Below the pieces are notes generated by a model that worked only from the letters and a program-made list of their open reading frames with translations, had not been told where the DNA came from and ran no database searches. This document shows, in pieces, positions 1 to 11,782 of a stretch of DNA of 64,000 bases. The translations under genes were made by a program, and so were the position numbers. The DNA is from Numida meleagris (Eukaryota > Chordata > Aves > Galliformes > Numididae): NCBI RefSeq assembly GCF_002078875.1, contig NC_034424.1, positions 9,438,959-9,502,958 on the forward strand, in the 5' to 3' direction. Numbering within the stretch: position 1 is the first letter of the stretch; each line of letters begins with the position of its first letter.

Positions 1-508
1 AGTTGTAAGCTGATTTTCCACAGTTACACTAAAAAATAAAGTGCAGTCATCTTTCAGTTCCAAACACCTCTGTGTTTCTCTTGTGTTGCCCTTATCTAGA
101 AAGAGACCCACAGGGCAGCCTCCTGGTGCACCATTCTGTGGCTGGCTGGCTGTCAGCAGCTGTCTGTGCCATTGCCACTTGTGCTTGCAGCCCCAGGAGT
201 TTCTGTGCGGTCAGAGCACAAGTTGCACGGACGTCTGGTGGAGGTCTGTGTTCTTTTAGAACAGGTATAATTGGTGATTATGCTTTTAAGTATTAAAATC
301 ACTCTGACTTTTTTGAAAGAGATAGATTGCTCCTTTGCAAAAAAACATGCATGTGAGCTTGAGTGGCTTAAATTCCATGTCTTTGTGATGGTGCGAGGCA
401 AAAAGGTCAGGATTTACTGTCTCTGTAACTTCTTTTGTTGAAGAAAAATAACTAGAAAATCCCATTTGATTCAGTAGACCCATACTAAGCAGGTTTCTTC
501 ATCCTCAG
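1..508 (+). other. GOLGA1 intron (left edge)
   Basis: No splice-bounded open exon continuing the coiled coil was found upstream of the acceptor at 507-508. The short ORFs here show no golgin-like composition. Read as intron of GOLGA1. Confidence 0.6.
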
Positions 509-3500
509 ATCATGAAGCCGCATTGCTGCAAATGCACCAGTTGCAATCTGACATAGAGGCAATTAATAGCCAAGCAATGGAGAAAGAAGAAACAGCAAGG
601 AAGGAAATAGAAGAATTGAAGCTGCAGATACAGGAGTTCCTGTTGGCCAGAGAGCATGAGAGAAATGTGAGTGCCAATTGCGAAGCTACTGTATTTACAC
701 TTTTCAGGAAAATAAGTAGGTGTGCAAGAGATCTCAGTTCTGTCATGCCGTGGTGATATGCCATTATTTGTTGTTCCCTGTCTTCTGTAAGAAAGCTGTT
801 TGCTGTCGCAACTGTGACTGGTGTCTTTCACAAGCAGTTATACAGTGTCTTGAAGGGATTGAAGGAGGCGAGACCCAAAAGCACTGGGCAGGCCACTGGG
901 AGACGTTGTAGCTGAGTAGATTGTCACTACTGCTTTCTGGTTTAAAAGACAAACAGACAATGGGCCAAAATGGAAAAAGGAACCAAAACCACCTCTATCC
1001 ACCTATTCCGACACACCAAAACAAACAAACAGAAACAAACAAAGGCAGTGAAGTCTAGTTTTCTCTCTGAAGGCTGTTAATGGGCTGCAAATATCATACC
1101 TCTGCAATTTGCTGTTTTCATTTGTATAGGTTTCAGAACTAGAAGAATCGGCGAGAGCCTTGAACGAGCACTTACATCTTCCAGAAAATCGTGTGACAGA
1201 ACAGAATGGAGAGGTAGCAGCTACAGATGTCATTCAACTTCAGAAGGATAATAGAGAGCTGGAACAGCAAATTGTTGAGAAAAACAAGGTAAACTAAACA
1301 ACAGAAACACCTGTTTTAGTTAGGAAGCCTAATAATAGGTGCTACCCATGCCAAAGCCTTAGAAAGATAGGCTTGAACAGGCTTACAAAAATGAGAGATC
1401 CAATGTGAATCCAGTGTTCTATGAGTATTTCCCCACCCTAGATTGTATAAGGGTATAGCCATAGCGAATGAAAATTGCAGCCAGAATTGTAGAGAAGTCT
1501 CTGTGGCACGTTCAGCTTCTGCTCTTTATCTATTTTGGAGAAAAGAAGCACAAAATGATACCAGTTACAGCTTTCCTGCAGAGCCCTTTTGTTTGAATTC
1601 GGTTCATTTCTATCGTGCTGTTTGTCACACTGAGGCCCAAGCGTCCTATCACACACCTGCTAATGTTTGCAGCTAGAATGGTGAGACACCCAGATTGCTG
1701 CTTTGGAGCTGTCAGTTTGTTTAGTGATTGCTTTATTCTTTACATTCATTTGCCATGTTTTTCTTCAGGTACTTCTGTGTCAATATCTGCCCTAACAGTG
1801 AATGCTGTGTTAACGCTGTCCTTTGCTCTGCTTACAGATGATAAAGCAGCTACAGCAAAGAATGACAGAACTGAAAAAAACCCTCCAGAAAGAGTTGGTA
1901 AGTGTTTTGTTTCTCAGCTTCTCCAGCTGGCACTTGCTGACAGTTACTTACAGTTGAAATTCCAAAAACTTAATTGAAAGCTATGGTTCATTTATTTATT
2001 TACTAAGAATGCTTGCATTTTCCTGAGGATTGCAGACGATCTGTGAACGTTTAAATTAAGGAAATATGTCATTCTGGGTCAGTATTTACTGAATAGATGG
2101 TGTGATGGGTAGCCATCACTCTTCAGAAACTGCAACACTGAAGTTTAGCAATGGACTTGTATTTGGTAGTGTCCAGTATCTAATACGTTTCTGTACAGTG
2201 CATAGCTGGGATTTGGTTGCTACTCAGCTGTCATTCAGCTAAGGTTTCCCAGGGAGAGATGTCAGCCATGGGAAAAAGTTCTTCTTAAAATAGTTTCCCT
2301 CTCTGAGAAAAAGCCCTTGTATTTTAAACATTTTAAAAGTGAGTTTAAAATATTCAAATGGGATTTTTGTTCTGAACTTGAGAATTGTTTTGGAGAAAGG
2401 GTGCATTTGAAACACAGAGCAAATTAATGGTGAAAGAAAAATGATCAGATGTCAGTTTCTAGCCTGGAGCCAGTTCTGCTGGTTTGGGTCACGTAGACAT
2501 AACTCTTAACAGCAACTAGTTTCTCTCCTAGAGTCTAGGGAGATGTAAAGATATACTCCTCTGCTGTCATTCCCTGAAGGATGAGAAGCTTGTCCTACTG
2601 ATGCCCAGGTTGTACCCATCTTGTGGGTACAAATGCTGTGCGTTAGATATCTCAGACTCAGATTTTCTCGCAGCATCGAACTGACACAGCCTATAACATA
2701 CTTCTCTTTTTCTTTCAGAAAATAAGGCCGGACAGTGAGGTACCTGAAGTACGTGAAAAAACAAATTCTGAAGTGCCTAATGCTTCTGTGACTGTCACAA
2801 ACAACTCCGATTTAAATGACTCAAGGGAGATAAACTTTGAGTACCTTAAACATGTTGTACTAAAATTCATGTCCTGCCGGGAGTCTGAGGTAAAGAATCC
2901 TAGAAAGACTGGGGTTGGTATGCTCATCTTCTAAGTCTCTCTGTCTTTAGAAACTGGCACATGGTAAGAATACTTCTATGCCTGTTCAATACTTGCACTT
3001 AAAAAGTGATTGACTGATGCAGCACGATAAAGCAGAATAGCTAACAGCAGCATGTTTGGAAGTACAGATCATTAGGAGCTAAGTGAAAGGTAGGAGGTAG
3101 TTATGTCTAGAAGTTAAAGACTTGAAGCTGCAAGGCATTCCCTCTGCACTATTCTAAAAAGCGTACGGAGTATATGTAATTAAAGTAGCTGTATATTTAA
3201 GAAAGATAGCAACAGAAACCAGAAAGGACATAAAGCACGTGCTGTTGAGGTGATACTTATAAGAGGTAATTCTTTGTTCATTTGGAGCTCCTTTATATTC
3301 TCTACGTTGTGTGGAAAAAGATACAGGTAGAAAGAAGGCGTGCCAGAATATCCTTTTCTTAACTGTAGGACAAGACAGTAGATAGGATGAAGAAATAATT
3401 GTGCAGCTCCACAGTATGCAGAGTGTTTGACTCCTTGACTAGCTCTGCATGACGTATCTCACTTGCACTCCTAGTGCTGTGCAGTTAATACACCGTGTAT

Positions 3501-4313
3501 ATAAAACAGCATGATTCTTACCTGTGTACATGCTGCTACAACTTTTTAAAACTTAAAAACAAACAAAACAAAACAAAAAAAACCCACAGGATGCTGTCAG
3601 AGCCAGGCTTCTTCTCTGTTCTAACCATTTGTTTTCTTTCCCCAAAACATGCAAGCCGCAGAAAACTAGGAAACACAAAAAAGGAAATAAGATACAGGCT
3701 GTCCTAGTCTATTGTAATGGGGTATAATGGAAGGTTTTGCTGTTCTGCTCTTTGCAGTTGTAACTAAAAAGTCTTTGACTGAGCCTGCAGAAAAACTGTG
3801 CTGCACTGCAGTCCAGAACGCAGAGCCTGAGAGCATCACAAGCAATAAGACACTGTGGTTTCTTTCAGGCGTTCCATCTTATTAAGGCTGTATCTGTGTT
3901 ACTGAATTTTTCCCAAGAGGAAGAAAATATGCTTAAAGAAACTTTGGAGTACAAGGTAAGGATTCTGCTGCACCTGTAGCCTATAACTGGACTTGCAGCA
4001 AAAGACATGAATACTCTTAGATGCAGGGAGATGATGAAAAGTGGTTGTTCCTTCCAGATTTGATCATGTGAAACTGTTCTCACTTTCATAATCTGAAGTC
4101 TGCAGAGTTCTGTTTTATAAATAGTTTCCATCGCATGATGGGGAGATGCATGTATACCGTATTCTTGTTCCAATCTTCAGCTTCTTAAAAGTGTGAACCT
4201 AGCATGATATGTTTTGTGCTTTCCTGTCCTAGATGTCGTGGTTTGGGTCAAAGCCATCTCCCAAAGGCAGTATCCGGCCCTCTATCTCAAGCCCAAGGAC
4301 ACTGTGGTCTTAA
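509..4313 (+). CDS. GOLGA1: Golgin-97 C-terminal part (coiled coil + GRIP domain), 5' end outside the window
   Basis: Golgin-97 is a trans-Golgi tethering coiled-coil protein that binds ARL1-GTP through a C-terminal GRIP domain. Six coding exons join in phase: 509-666, 1130-1288, 1838-1897, 2719-2889, 3869-3955, 4233-4313, each with AG/GT borders. The first three give heptad-rich, Glu/Lys/Gln-rich coiled coil. The fourth holds an acidic linker and the start of GRIP ([12 protein letters not shown], with the conserved Tyr that golgins use to contact ARL1). The fifth continues GRIP ([19 protein letters not shown]), and the last encodes the tail beginning [13 protein letters not shown] and stops with TAA at 4311-4313. 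The gene runs in from the left, so the N-terminal coiled coil is missing. It ends tail-to-tail with ARPC5L. Identity is from recognised GRIP and tail sequence. Confidence 0.93.
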
Positions 4314-5755
4314 GGGATCCTGAAAATGGGCAGTCAGCATCTAGCCACTTTTTTCTGTGAAAAGAACACTGAACACACCATTTCAGGTGTGTCTTAATCA
4401 CTGTCATTGCAGTATTTTGTACAAGAACTTTGACGCTGTTTACAAAAGTAATACTGTGCAAGGAGAAACCTTCACTACAAACTCTGACACCTCTGGTGGG
4501 CTGGGATCAGGGACCTTTGTCTCGATAGTCTCTCAATGGAAGTCAGCTCCTTGTGCTCACCAGTCCGTTTTCTTGGCACCAAAGGGTAATGTTAACCTCA
4601 CTAACATGGGTGCTGGCAGTTCAAGCTTCTAACACGTGCATCTGTTGTGACGGTGATTCCAGCTTATGTTAGGAAGTGCTAGGGTTGGGTAACTCTAAGC
4701 ACAGTAAAGCTTCCTTGTCTCATTGTGGAAAGCGGTGGAAAAAAAAACGTTGGCAATACTGTACTGAATTTTTGACTGTTTGAAGTGACTTTCAAAGGAC
4801 AGGAGCAGGAGCTTTAACCAAAAAAGAAATTTGCCTTGCCTTGTTATACTGACGTAACTAATAGTCTGCATCTTTTCATATCACTGTGTAATTTAAGGTG
4901 CATATATCCTGGCCTGCAGTCCTGAAGGCTGCATGTTGATCATGATTATTTAATTTGAGAGCACAACTTTAGAGTTGTCTGATTTTACTTTTCTTAAAGA
5001 AAAATATTTAAAATGGTCTTAATTATAGTACCTAATGCTCAGTCGCCTTTAAAACTAATCTGTTAGTGTGTACCATAGGTTGTTAGCACTGGGAAGAAGG
5101 AGTAGTAAGTAAACCATTTTAAATTTTTAAAACTGAATTCCAGGTATTGTAAATGTACACTGAAAATACTTTTTATAATTAAAAAGAAAAACGAAAAAAA
5201 AAGATATATATATATATAATAGATATACATTGAAAGAGAGTGAATAATATTGGTACTAAGCACTTTGGGCTTTCTTCCTTAACAAGTCTGTTAGCAACAA
5301 AATTTCTCATAGCCAGTATCTTTTCTTGTGGTTTTGTGTAGTTCAGGTACTGTCGCTTAAAAACTGTTCTGAGCATGTAGGGCTGTTAACTGTGTCCTAA
5401 CTACACGATGAAAGAACACTGCTTAGGAGCTTTTTGTTTTTGAGGGCAAAATTCAACTCTAACGAATCAGTGTTGGTTCTGGCAGCTTGCTTGCTTCTGC
5501 CTTAGGAAAAGGGGACCAAGCTGGCACAAAGTGGAAGCACAATTTTGTCCTTCAGTTTTAACACCACCACAGAATCTAGATGAATATAGGAAGCAGCAAT
5601 CAGACTTACTTCTTAAAACTTGGATATATATCTATATATAAGAGATTTGAGGAGCAAGCTGCTATTCTGGTAGTTCTCTTACAATGAGGTTTGTGTTACT
5701 AACAAAGATTTTTATTGAATATATTTTTAAAATAAATTCTACTTGTCCTGTAGTG
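4314..5755 (+). other. GOLGA1: GOLGA1 3' UTR with poly(A) signal
   Basis: From the stop codon the first convincing AATAAA on the plus strand is at 5731-5736, followed by T/G-rich sequence, giving a 3' UTR of about 1.4 kb. It contains a short (TA)n run near 5205-5219 and a TATATC/TATATA run near 5623-5640. The end point is inferred from the hexamer only. Confidence 0.55.
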
Positions 5756-5759
5756 GAGA

Positions 5760-7290
5760 TGTGGTCACATTCAGAGTTCTGACAGCTTTGCTGACAGGTG
5801 CCGTGAGCAACCTTGGTGGTGGCAGGTGGGATAGTGTTAGTTACAGCGTGGCAGCTGCTCCCACACACACTCGTGCTGTGATGAAGATGGAAGTATTCTA
5901 CACGAGGTCAGTTAACAGAGCAGTAAACATGCTGCAGATCTATACCCTAGCAGACCCGTTTTTGTTAAGCAGCTGTACCCAAGACGTAGCTACTTGCAGT
6001 AGCTATTACCTTGGCACAAGTGACACTCCTTTAAAGAGCTAGGCTCTACTTAAATTCAGTAAAATCAACAGGACTCGCTCATCTACTAAAACTCAATCCA
6101 TGGCACTTAATTGTATAGAATAGGGAAATTTATGGGAAGAGTGCAACTCTAATATGAAAACAGACAATCAAAAAGTAGATTTATATCAGTTGCTCCTGTA
6201 TTGAAACAAAGCAGGGACAAGATGACCTGCCTAGGAAGGGTCTGTCTTTAGAATGTCCCCTTGCCCTGCCCTGCTTCTGTGGGACCTGAGGCCATGGGAC
6301 AGGGTTCTCCCTGGTCATGCTGCTGCAGGCTGAGTGACAAATTGGTTTCAGTTGCACCTGGCTTGAACGGTTGCTGCTGTCCAGTAACGAATGCAGTACA
6401 GTCAGCCTAGAAGAAAGAGTGATACATAAATTTTAGATTATATTACTGACTAACACAACTTTAGTTTAGGATCCCAAAGCTCGTACTTACCCAAAGTTTG
6501 TTAACTTACCATAAACGAGTTCTCAAGTGTTGAATTTTCTTCAGATATCAGAGCAAGAATGGTGTGTGTGTGTATGTATATATGTACATATATATTAAAA
6601 AAAAAAGCTAATGCACTTTTCCTTGTACAAAAACAGTGGTAACACAATCCTTTCTATGGCTGTTGAATTTCTTTCCTTCTATGCTGTAAATATGGATTGT
6701 ATTATGAAACACTATGACATTTGTGGTGCAATACATTTTGGATTGAAACTCTGATCTTGATTTCTTTCGCTTTCTTTGTGGTCCTGATTGTGTCCGCTGG
6801 GATGCTGTAGCTATTTGGAACAGTTTTAAAGCATGAAACAAAGCTTCAGCCTGTGCTAAGATTGGGTAGTCATGTAATTAAGGCCTGTTTCTCATAGAGA
6901 ATTAGGCTGGGAATGAGGCAGGGTGCTTCTGCCTCCTGAAATTCTCTCTAGGGACAGCTGCTACTTGTGCTCTTAGCAGGTGCTACATACAGACTGGTTG
7001 GATTACAGCCTCCCTTTGCAGCTGTGTCAGGTGGTAGATGCAGTTGTGCCTAAAGGGAGCTAGGCCCAGGCTCTGTGCAGCTGCACTCTGAGTGTCAGAG
7101 ATGCTGTAACCTGAACACTGAGCTAGGCTGCTGCAGCAGCCAGCACAGCTGCATTTGAAGACGAAGTTTGGAAGGAGTTGGAAATGAGTGCTCATGTAGA
7201 GGCAGGCACTTAGCTTAGAAATGCTATACTGGGGGCTTGATTTCGAGTATCGTGTTTAAGAGTAATCCAAAAATCAATGACTGACTTAAC
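5760..7290. other. Intergenic, GOLGA1-ARPC5L (tail-to-tail)
   Basis: No coding exon or RNA gene was recognised. The stretch holds a mixed (TG)n/(TA)n microsatellite at about 6560-6597 and otherwise looks unique. Both flanking genes converge on it. Confidence 0.5.
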
Positions 7291-7307
7291 TTATATGACC
7301 CAAGAAC

Positions 7308-7313
7308 TTTATT
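7308..7313 (-). terminator. ARPC5L: ARPC5L poly(A) signal AATAAA
   Basis: TTTATT on the plus strand reads AATAAA on the minus strand, about 500 nt past the ARPC5L stop. It sets a 3' UTR of roughly 7295-7810, which includes a (TA)n run at about 7371-7389. Confidence 0.6.
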
Positions 7314-7810
7314 GATGCAGCAGGCACTTTACAATGAAACCAACCCCATAGTCCAGCTGTCCTCTGACCATATATATATATATATATACATAGAAAATCA
7401 TCTTTCTAATAAACACTTCTCCCATTCATAAGCTGTCAGAATCTTGCATCTGCTGAGACCATAGCTCCCTCTTAAATAAGCAGTACAGACAGGATCTTGT
7501 ATCACCACACTTTGATAAAGCAGCATCTGAAAATACCTGCTCACGTTCAGTAGTAGGAGGCAGGAGTTTGCCTTCTCTCTGCCGTAAAAGAAGCAATCAG
7601 GAGAACGTCTTGGCTCCTGTATGGGATAGTCAGAATATACAGGAATACCTTTACTCTTTCCCCACCTTTAAGGTTAAAAGCAGTCCAAGAGGAGGTTTCC
7701 GTAGTATTTCAGTAGATTGTAATCTCTAATCAAGAGGGACCAGCGTCACTTCAGCTATTCCTTCTTCTGGGTCCAAAACTGATGGTCGTCTTGGTTCGAG
7801 TTAGTAGTCT

Positions 7811-10800
7811 TTAAACAGTCTTTCTTGCTGTAAGAACTCTTACTATGGAACCTAGTCCACCTACTGCTAGTGCCTGTGGGGTGGGAGAAGGAGACAAGAT
7901 TGGTGTTACAGTCACACGCAGCTCACACGTGGGCAGGCTGCAGCTCATCTTACCCTTTTTTATTCTCAAATCTTTAAAACATTTCCTTGGGGAAAACAAA
8001 GAGGTCTTCCCCAGAATATGCAGACATTAGAGACATTTCAAATAGTTTTAGATACTGAACTTCACTGCGCAGCATCAGGTTTCCATGATGAAACCTTCAC
8101 TGTTCTTAACAGCCTGCAGGGCTGGCAGTGGTTCTGCCGGTACGACCGTTCCGTCACACAAACACGCGCTGTACTGGTTAACTCCTAAGCAATTTTTTTA
8201 TGCTAATTGCTACCACCAGAGCAGGAAATTCAGTTCTCAAGTTGTTCCACCCCTCCATGCCTGCACTGCTGCCACCTCAGCTTCCTGCGGTAATGAGTTC
8301 TACGTTCACACACTTATTCCTTTGTCACATTCAGCTCCTTGCTTGTTCCTGTCTTGGGCCGTGATCTTGCGAGCTCTGTGCCCCCTACCCCCTCTGACCT
8401 TACAGACGAGTGCAATCTTTGACCCAGTACCCACAGTACTATTCTATAAACATGCTGTAAATGTAAGAAGTAAGTAAAGGGCAGACAAAACAGATCACGG
8501 TAACATGTCCCACTAAATCTGAAGGTTAAGGTACATTCTCCAAAACCTTACAAACTGACTTTTGCATCTAGTGAAGGACACGATGTCACTGGTGACACAG
8601 AATGCCTCACGTCTCTTCTGTTCCTGAATGGGGAAAGGAGGAAGGGCTCGGTTCGGTTTCATTTGCATCCTTAATGTAAATGACACATCCTTCTAAAGTA
8701 TAGAAGGAGACGGATGTAAGGGATCAGCGCCAGACCTGACGGACACGGGGATGGCACTGGGCCTTTCCTGGGGACAGGCAGGTGCTGCTGCCCGCAGTCA
8801 GAGCGAGCTGCGTGTCCTACCTGTGCTGCTGGAAAGCAGAACACACACAGCTTTAAACACGGCAGACCTGCCGTGTTCTTTCAGAACAAAGGGGAAGAGA
8901 TGCTTGCATGTGCCTACGTGTTCTGAGCACTGTCTTCTTTCCAGTCAGGGCAGTCTTGTGTAACATTACACATAGGGAGCATCAACCCACGGTGACCCAA
9001 AAACAGACTCCAGTGGGAAGAACACCCCAAAAAGTCAAGCAGAAACATGTTCCTTCTTGCGAAATTTCCTCCTCCTCCTGCCCATCAACATTCTGCAAGG
9101 CTGGGGACAGCTGCTAGTAGCTGGAGTCACTATTGCACAACTTCTGTCTTAACTCATCACAAGAAGCAAACATACCTCTTGCAAATGACATAGCCTCCGT
9201 GCGGGCTGTACTGCGCAGCACAGGCCACTCAATGAACAGCAGCATTCCTGAGAATCATTTTTCCTAGGAGAAGCACTGTCTGTCAGCACAGCTGGGAGAG
9301 ACTGAAGCCATTTTACTGGGATTCCTGCCTGACAGCGGTGGCACAGCAACACAAAAGGAACAAAAGCAGCCAGCTGTGAGCACAGCACACCCCTCCTGCC
9401 TTGCTGTGACCATTCCACAGAAACACCACAGAGTGCCACTGTGGGTCCCAGTGGCATCTTTTCAGAGACATCCAAAGCCTTTACTGTGCAAACTAAACAG
9501 GTTTGCTATATCCTGATAAGCTTGGACGTGTACTCTGTGACACCACTTCACTGCTGAAAAAATGTCACACCTGAGCCATCCTGACCCCCAGGAGCCAAAG
9601 GGTTCAAACAGTTACACCTCCACTCCACTTTTGCTCCTTGTTGGGGGAAACCACTGCACCATCAGACAGAAAGCGTGATGCTTCCTGCAGCAGACGCTGC
9701 TCTGCCACACGTCCTGCCCCTCCTGGCTGAGGAAAGCTCTGAAGTACAGGCAGAGGCTTTGTAAGCCCAACCTCAAGGGACCAAAGACAAAAGGCAGCAC
9801 CAAGCACTGCTCCTCAGGGAAGGATCGCCCCCCATCACACACTTCTCTTCCAGGGGGTTCTCCTGAAAGCACTGACAGAGACTGGAGAGCACATAGCAAG
9901 CACCCACCTTTTCATGCCATTGGAGTAATACTGCACTGCTATTTTCTGTTGGCTTTTCAAATCCTTTATAAATATACTTCATTAACAAGTCAATGCCGTT
10001 TCTGTCTAAGGAGTTCACTGCTTGTTCAATTTCACTGCTTTTAAAAGACGTGAGGACTCTGAGCATGGTTCCCTGTGCCTGCTCCTGCAGAGGAAAGGAA
10101 GATGACATCAGGACCAGCAAAACCAGACACGACCCCAAGAGCCGCGTGCAGCAAAGCGCTCAGGGCAGCAGCTGCGCTGACAGTGGCGCAGGTGCCGCAG
10201 CCGAACAGGAGAACATTTTACACTTCGAGTTTCAGTAGTGAGCAGAAAGAAGGGGAGAGCTCTTCAAAACTGGACTTATCGGTACTCCTACCTCAGGAGA
10301 GCCACCCAAAGTGCACTGCAGAACTGTCTGCTACGCTGCAACAAATCTACAGTCTGATACCAACATCGTGGTTCTGCAACACACTGCAAGATCCCCGCGG
10401 ATGTACTTCGGGACTTGCTCTCTCAGCCATCAGTTGCTGCGCCGAGCGGAGCACGGCTGGGTTACAGCCCGGCGCGTTTCCCCACATCACGGGCCGCTCC
10501 CTGGGCGCTACGGCACGCAGCGGCACCGGGCTGTCCCCGCGCACAGATCACACCGCGGTTCCTCAAGAGCGGACGAACGGAAGGTGCGGCAGCGGAGCAC
10601 GAGGACAGCGCTCTCACTGCCGGCGCGGGGCGCGCGGGTCCCGGGGCCGCACTCACCTTCAGGGCCGCGCTGCGCGTCTGCGCGGGGGCGCTCCGCAGGG
10701 CCGCGTGGAGTGCGCGCAGCGCTTCGCCCCTGCGGCGCGAGTCAAGGAGCAACGGCGGCACCGGGAACCCCGGACACGGCGCGACCCGGGGTGAGGGGGG

Positions 10801-11135
10801 AGGAGGGGAGAAGGGTGCTCTGCCGGGGGGACGCGGCAGCCGAAGCTACGGCCTCCGGGCAGCACCAGTGCGGGACGGGACGAGACGGGACCGGGGGCAG
10901 TACGGGGAGCAGCACCGGGCTGCCGCGGGCCGCGCTCCCGCCCTGGTAACGTTCCCGGGGCCCCCGGCGACAGCGCGGGCCGGGCCGAAGGATACTGCCT
11001 CAGCAGCGCCTCCACCTCGGGGCTCGCGTCGGTCTCGGCCGCCGCCGCCTCCTCGGGCTCCTCCACGAAGCGGTTCTCGTCGTACTGGTCGATGTCGAGT
11101 CGCCGGAAGCGGGACGAGAGCGTGCTCCGCGCCAT
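7811..11135 (-). CDS. ARPC5L: Actin-related protein 2/3 complex subunit 5-like (150 aa)
   Basis: This is an alternative p16 (ARPC5-type) subunit of the Arp2/3 complex, which nucleates branched actin in the cytoplasm. Four minus-strand exons join in phase: 10996-11135, 10657-10729, 9908-10084, 7811-7873 (453 nt, 150 aa plus stop; the human protein is 153 aa). The start [12 protein letters not shown] is preceded by a GC-rich promoter. An acidic/Ala-rich N-terminal segment follows, then the helical p16 fold with the near-invariant stretches [29 protein letters not shown] and [16 protein letters not shown], and the tail [16 protein letters not shown]. The first donor is CA|GTATCC, which restores the conserved LLRQGE junction. 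ARPC5 proper is excluded by the N-terminus and the LDRNG...KYIYKGFE form. Confidence 0.95.
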
Positions 11136-11300
11136 GCCGCCGCCGCCGGAACCGGAACCGCTACCGCCGCTCCGCCCCGCCGGAACCGGAAGCGCGGAGC
11201 CCGCCCCGCCGGAACCGGAAGAGCAGAGCCCGCCCCTCCCCGCCCCGAGCGAGTGGGAGGGTAGGGCGCCCCCCGCCGGCCCGGCCCGCACAACGCCGCC
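11136..11300 (-). promoter_or_regulatory. ARPC5L: ARPC5L promoter: CpG-rich with tandem ETS cores
   Basis: Immediately upstream of the ARPC5L start codon the sequence is almost pure G/C and carries three runs of GCCGGAACCGGAA, each with two ETS cores. Two of the runs lie in a 29-bp direct tandem repeat (11173-11201 and 11202-11230, three mismatches). There is no TATA box. GC-box-like CCGCCCC strings are interspersed. Function is inferred. Confidence 0.6.
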
Positions 11301-11362
11301 CCCCGCCCCGGTCCGCCCGGCGCCACGGAGAGGACACGCCACTGAAAAATCAGAACCATTCC

Positions 11363-11368
11363 TTTAAT
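11363..11368 (-). terminator. PPP6C: PPP6C poly(A) signal ATTAAA
   Basis: TTTAAT on the plus strand reads ATTAAA on the minus strand, 415 nt beyond the PPP6C stop codon. It predicts a 3' UTR of about 11345-11782. The signal is only about 230 bp from the ARPC5L start codon on the same strand. The more proximal plus-strand AATAAA strings at 11665-11730 are in the wrong orientation. Confidence 0.5.
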
Positions 11369-11782
11369 GTACAAAGTGGGAGGCGGCAGCACGCGGCGCG
11401 GCCCCGCGCGGACGGCCCCGGCTGCGGGAACTTTGCTGCTGAAATCTCTTAAAATCTACAGAAAACGAAAAAGCCCAACAGCGCTCGGGGACCGAGCGGA
11501 TCCCGTGCGGTACGATCGTAAAACGAACACGCTTCGCCTCCACCCAGCGGCACGCCGGGCTGCGGGCAGCACGCAGAATGCCGAGGGCGTGGTGCAGCTG
11601 CGCCGAAATCAATCCGGGGGAGGAGGGGCAAAAAGGAAATCGCTAGACACCGTAATGCACAATAAATTTAGATAATTTAAAAATAAAAAAGGCAAGAGGC
11701 AGCATTTCAGCAGCAAAGTGCTCAATAAAAAGTATATTGTCAAGGGGCAGGACGAGGGACGGGAGCAGCAGGCGGGGGGGGC

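Noticed and set aside
10415..11452. 345-aa plus-strand ORF over the ARPC5L 5' end
   Set aside because: Runs through the CpG island antisense to ARPC5L exons; Pro/Arg/Ala-rich composition from GC bias, no splice context or domain.
11665..11736. Plus-strand AATAAA strings inside the PPP6C 3' UTR
   Set aside because: Wrong orientation for PPP6C and ARPC5L, and no plus-strand gene ends here.
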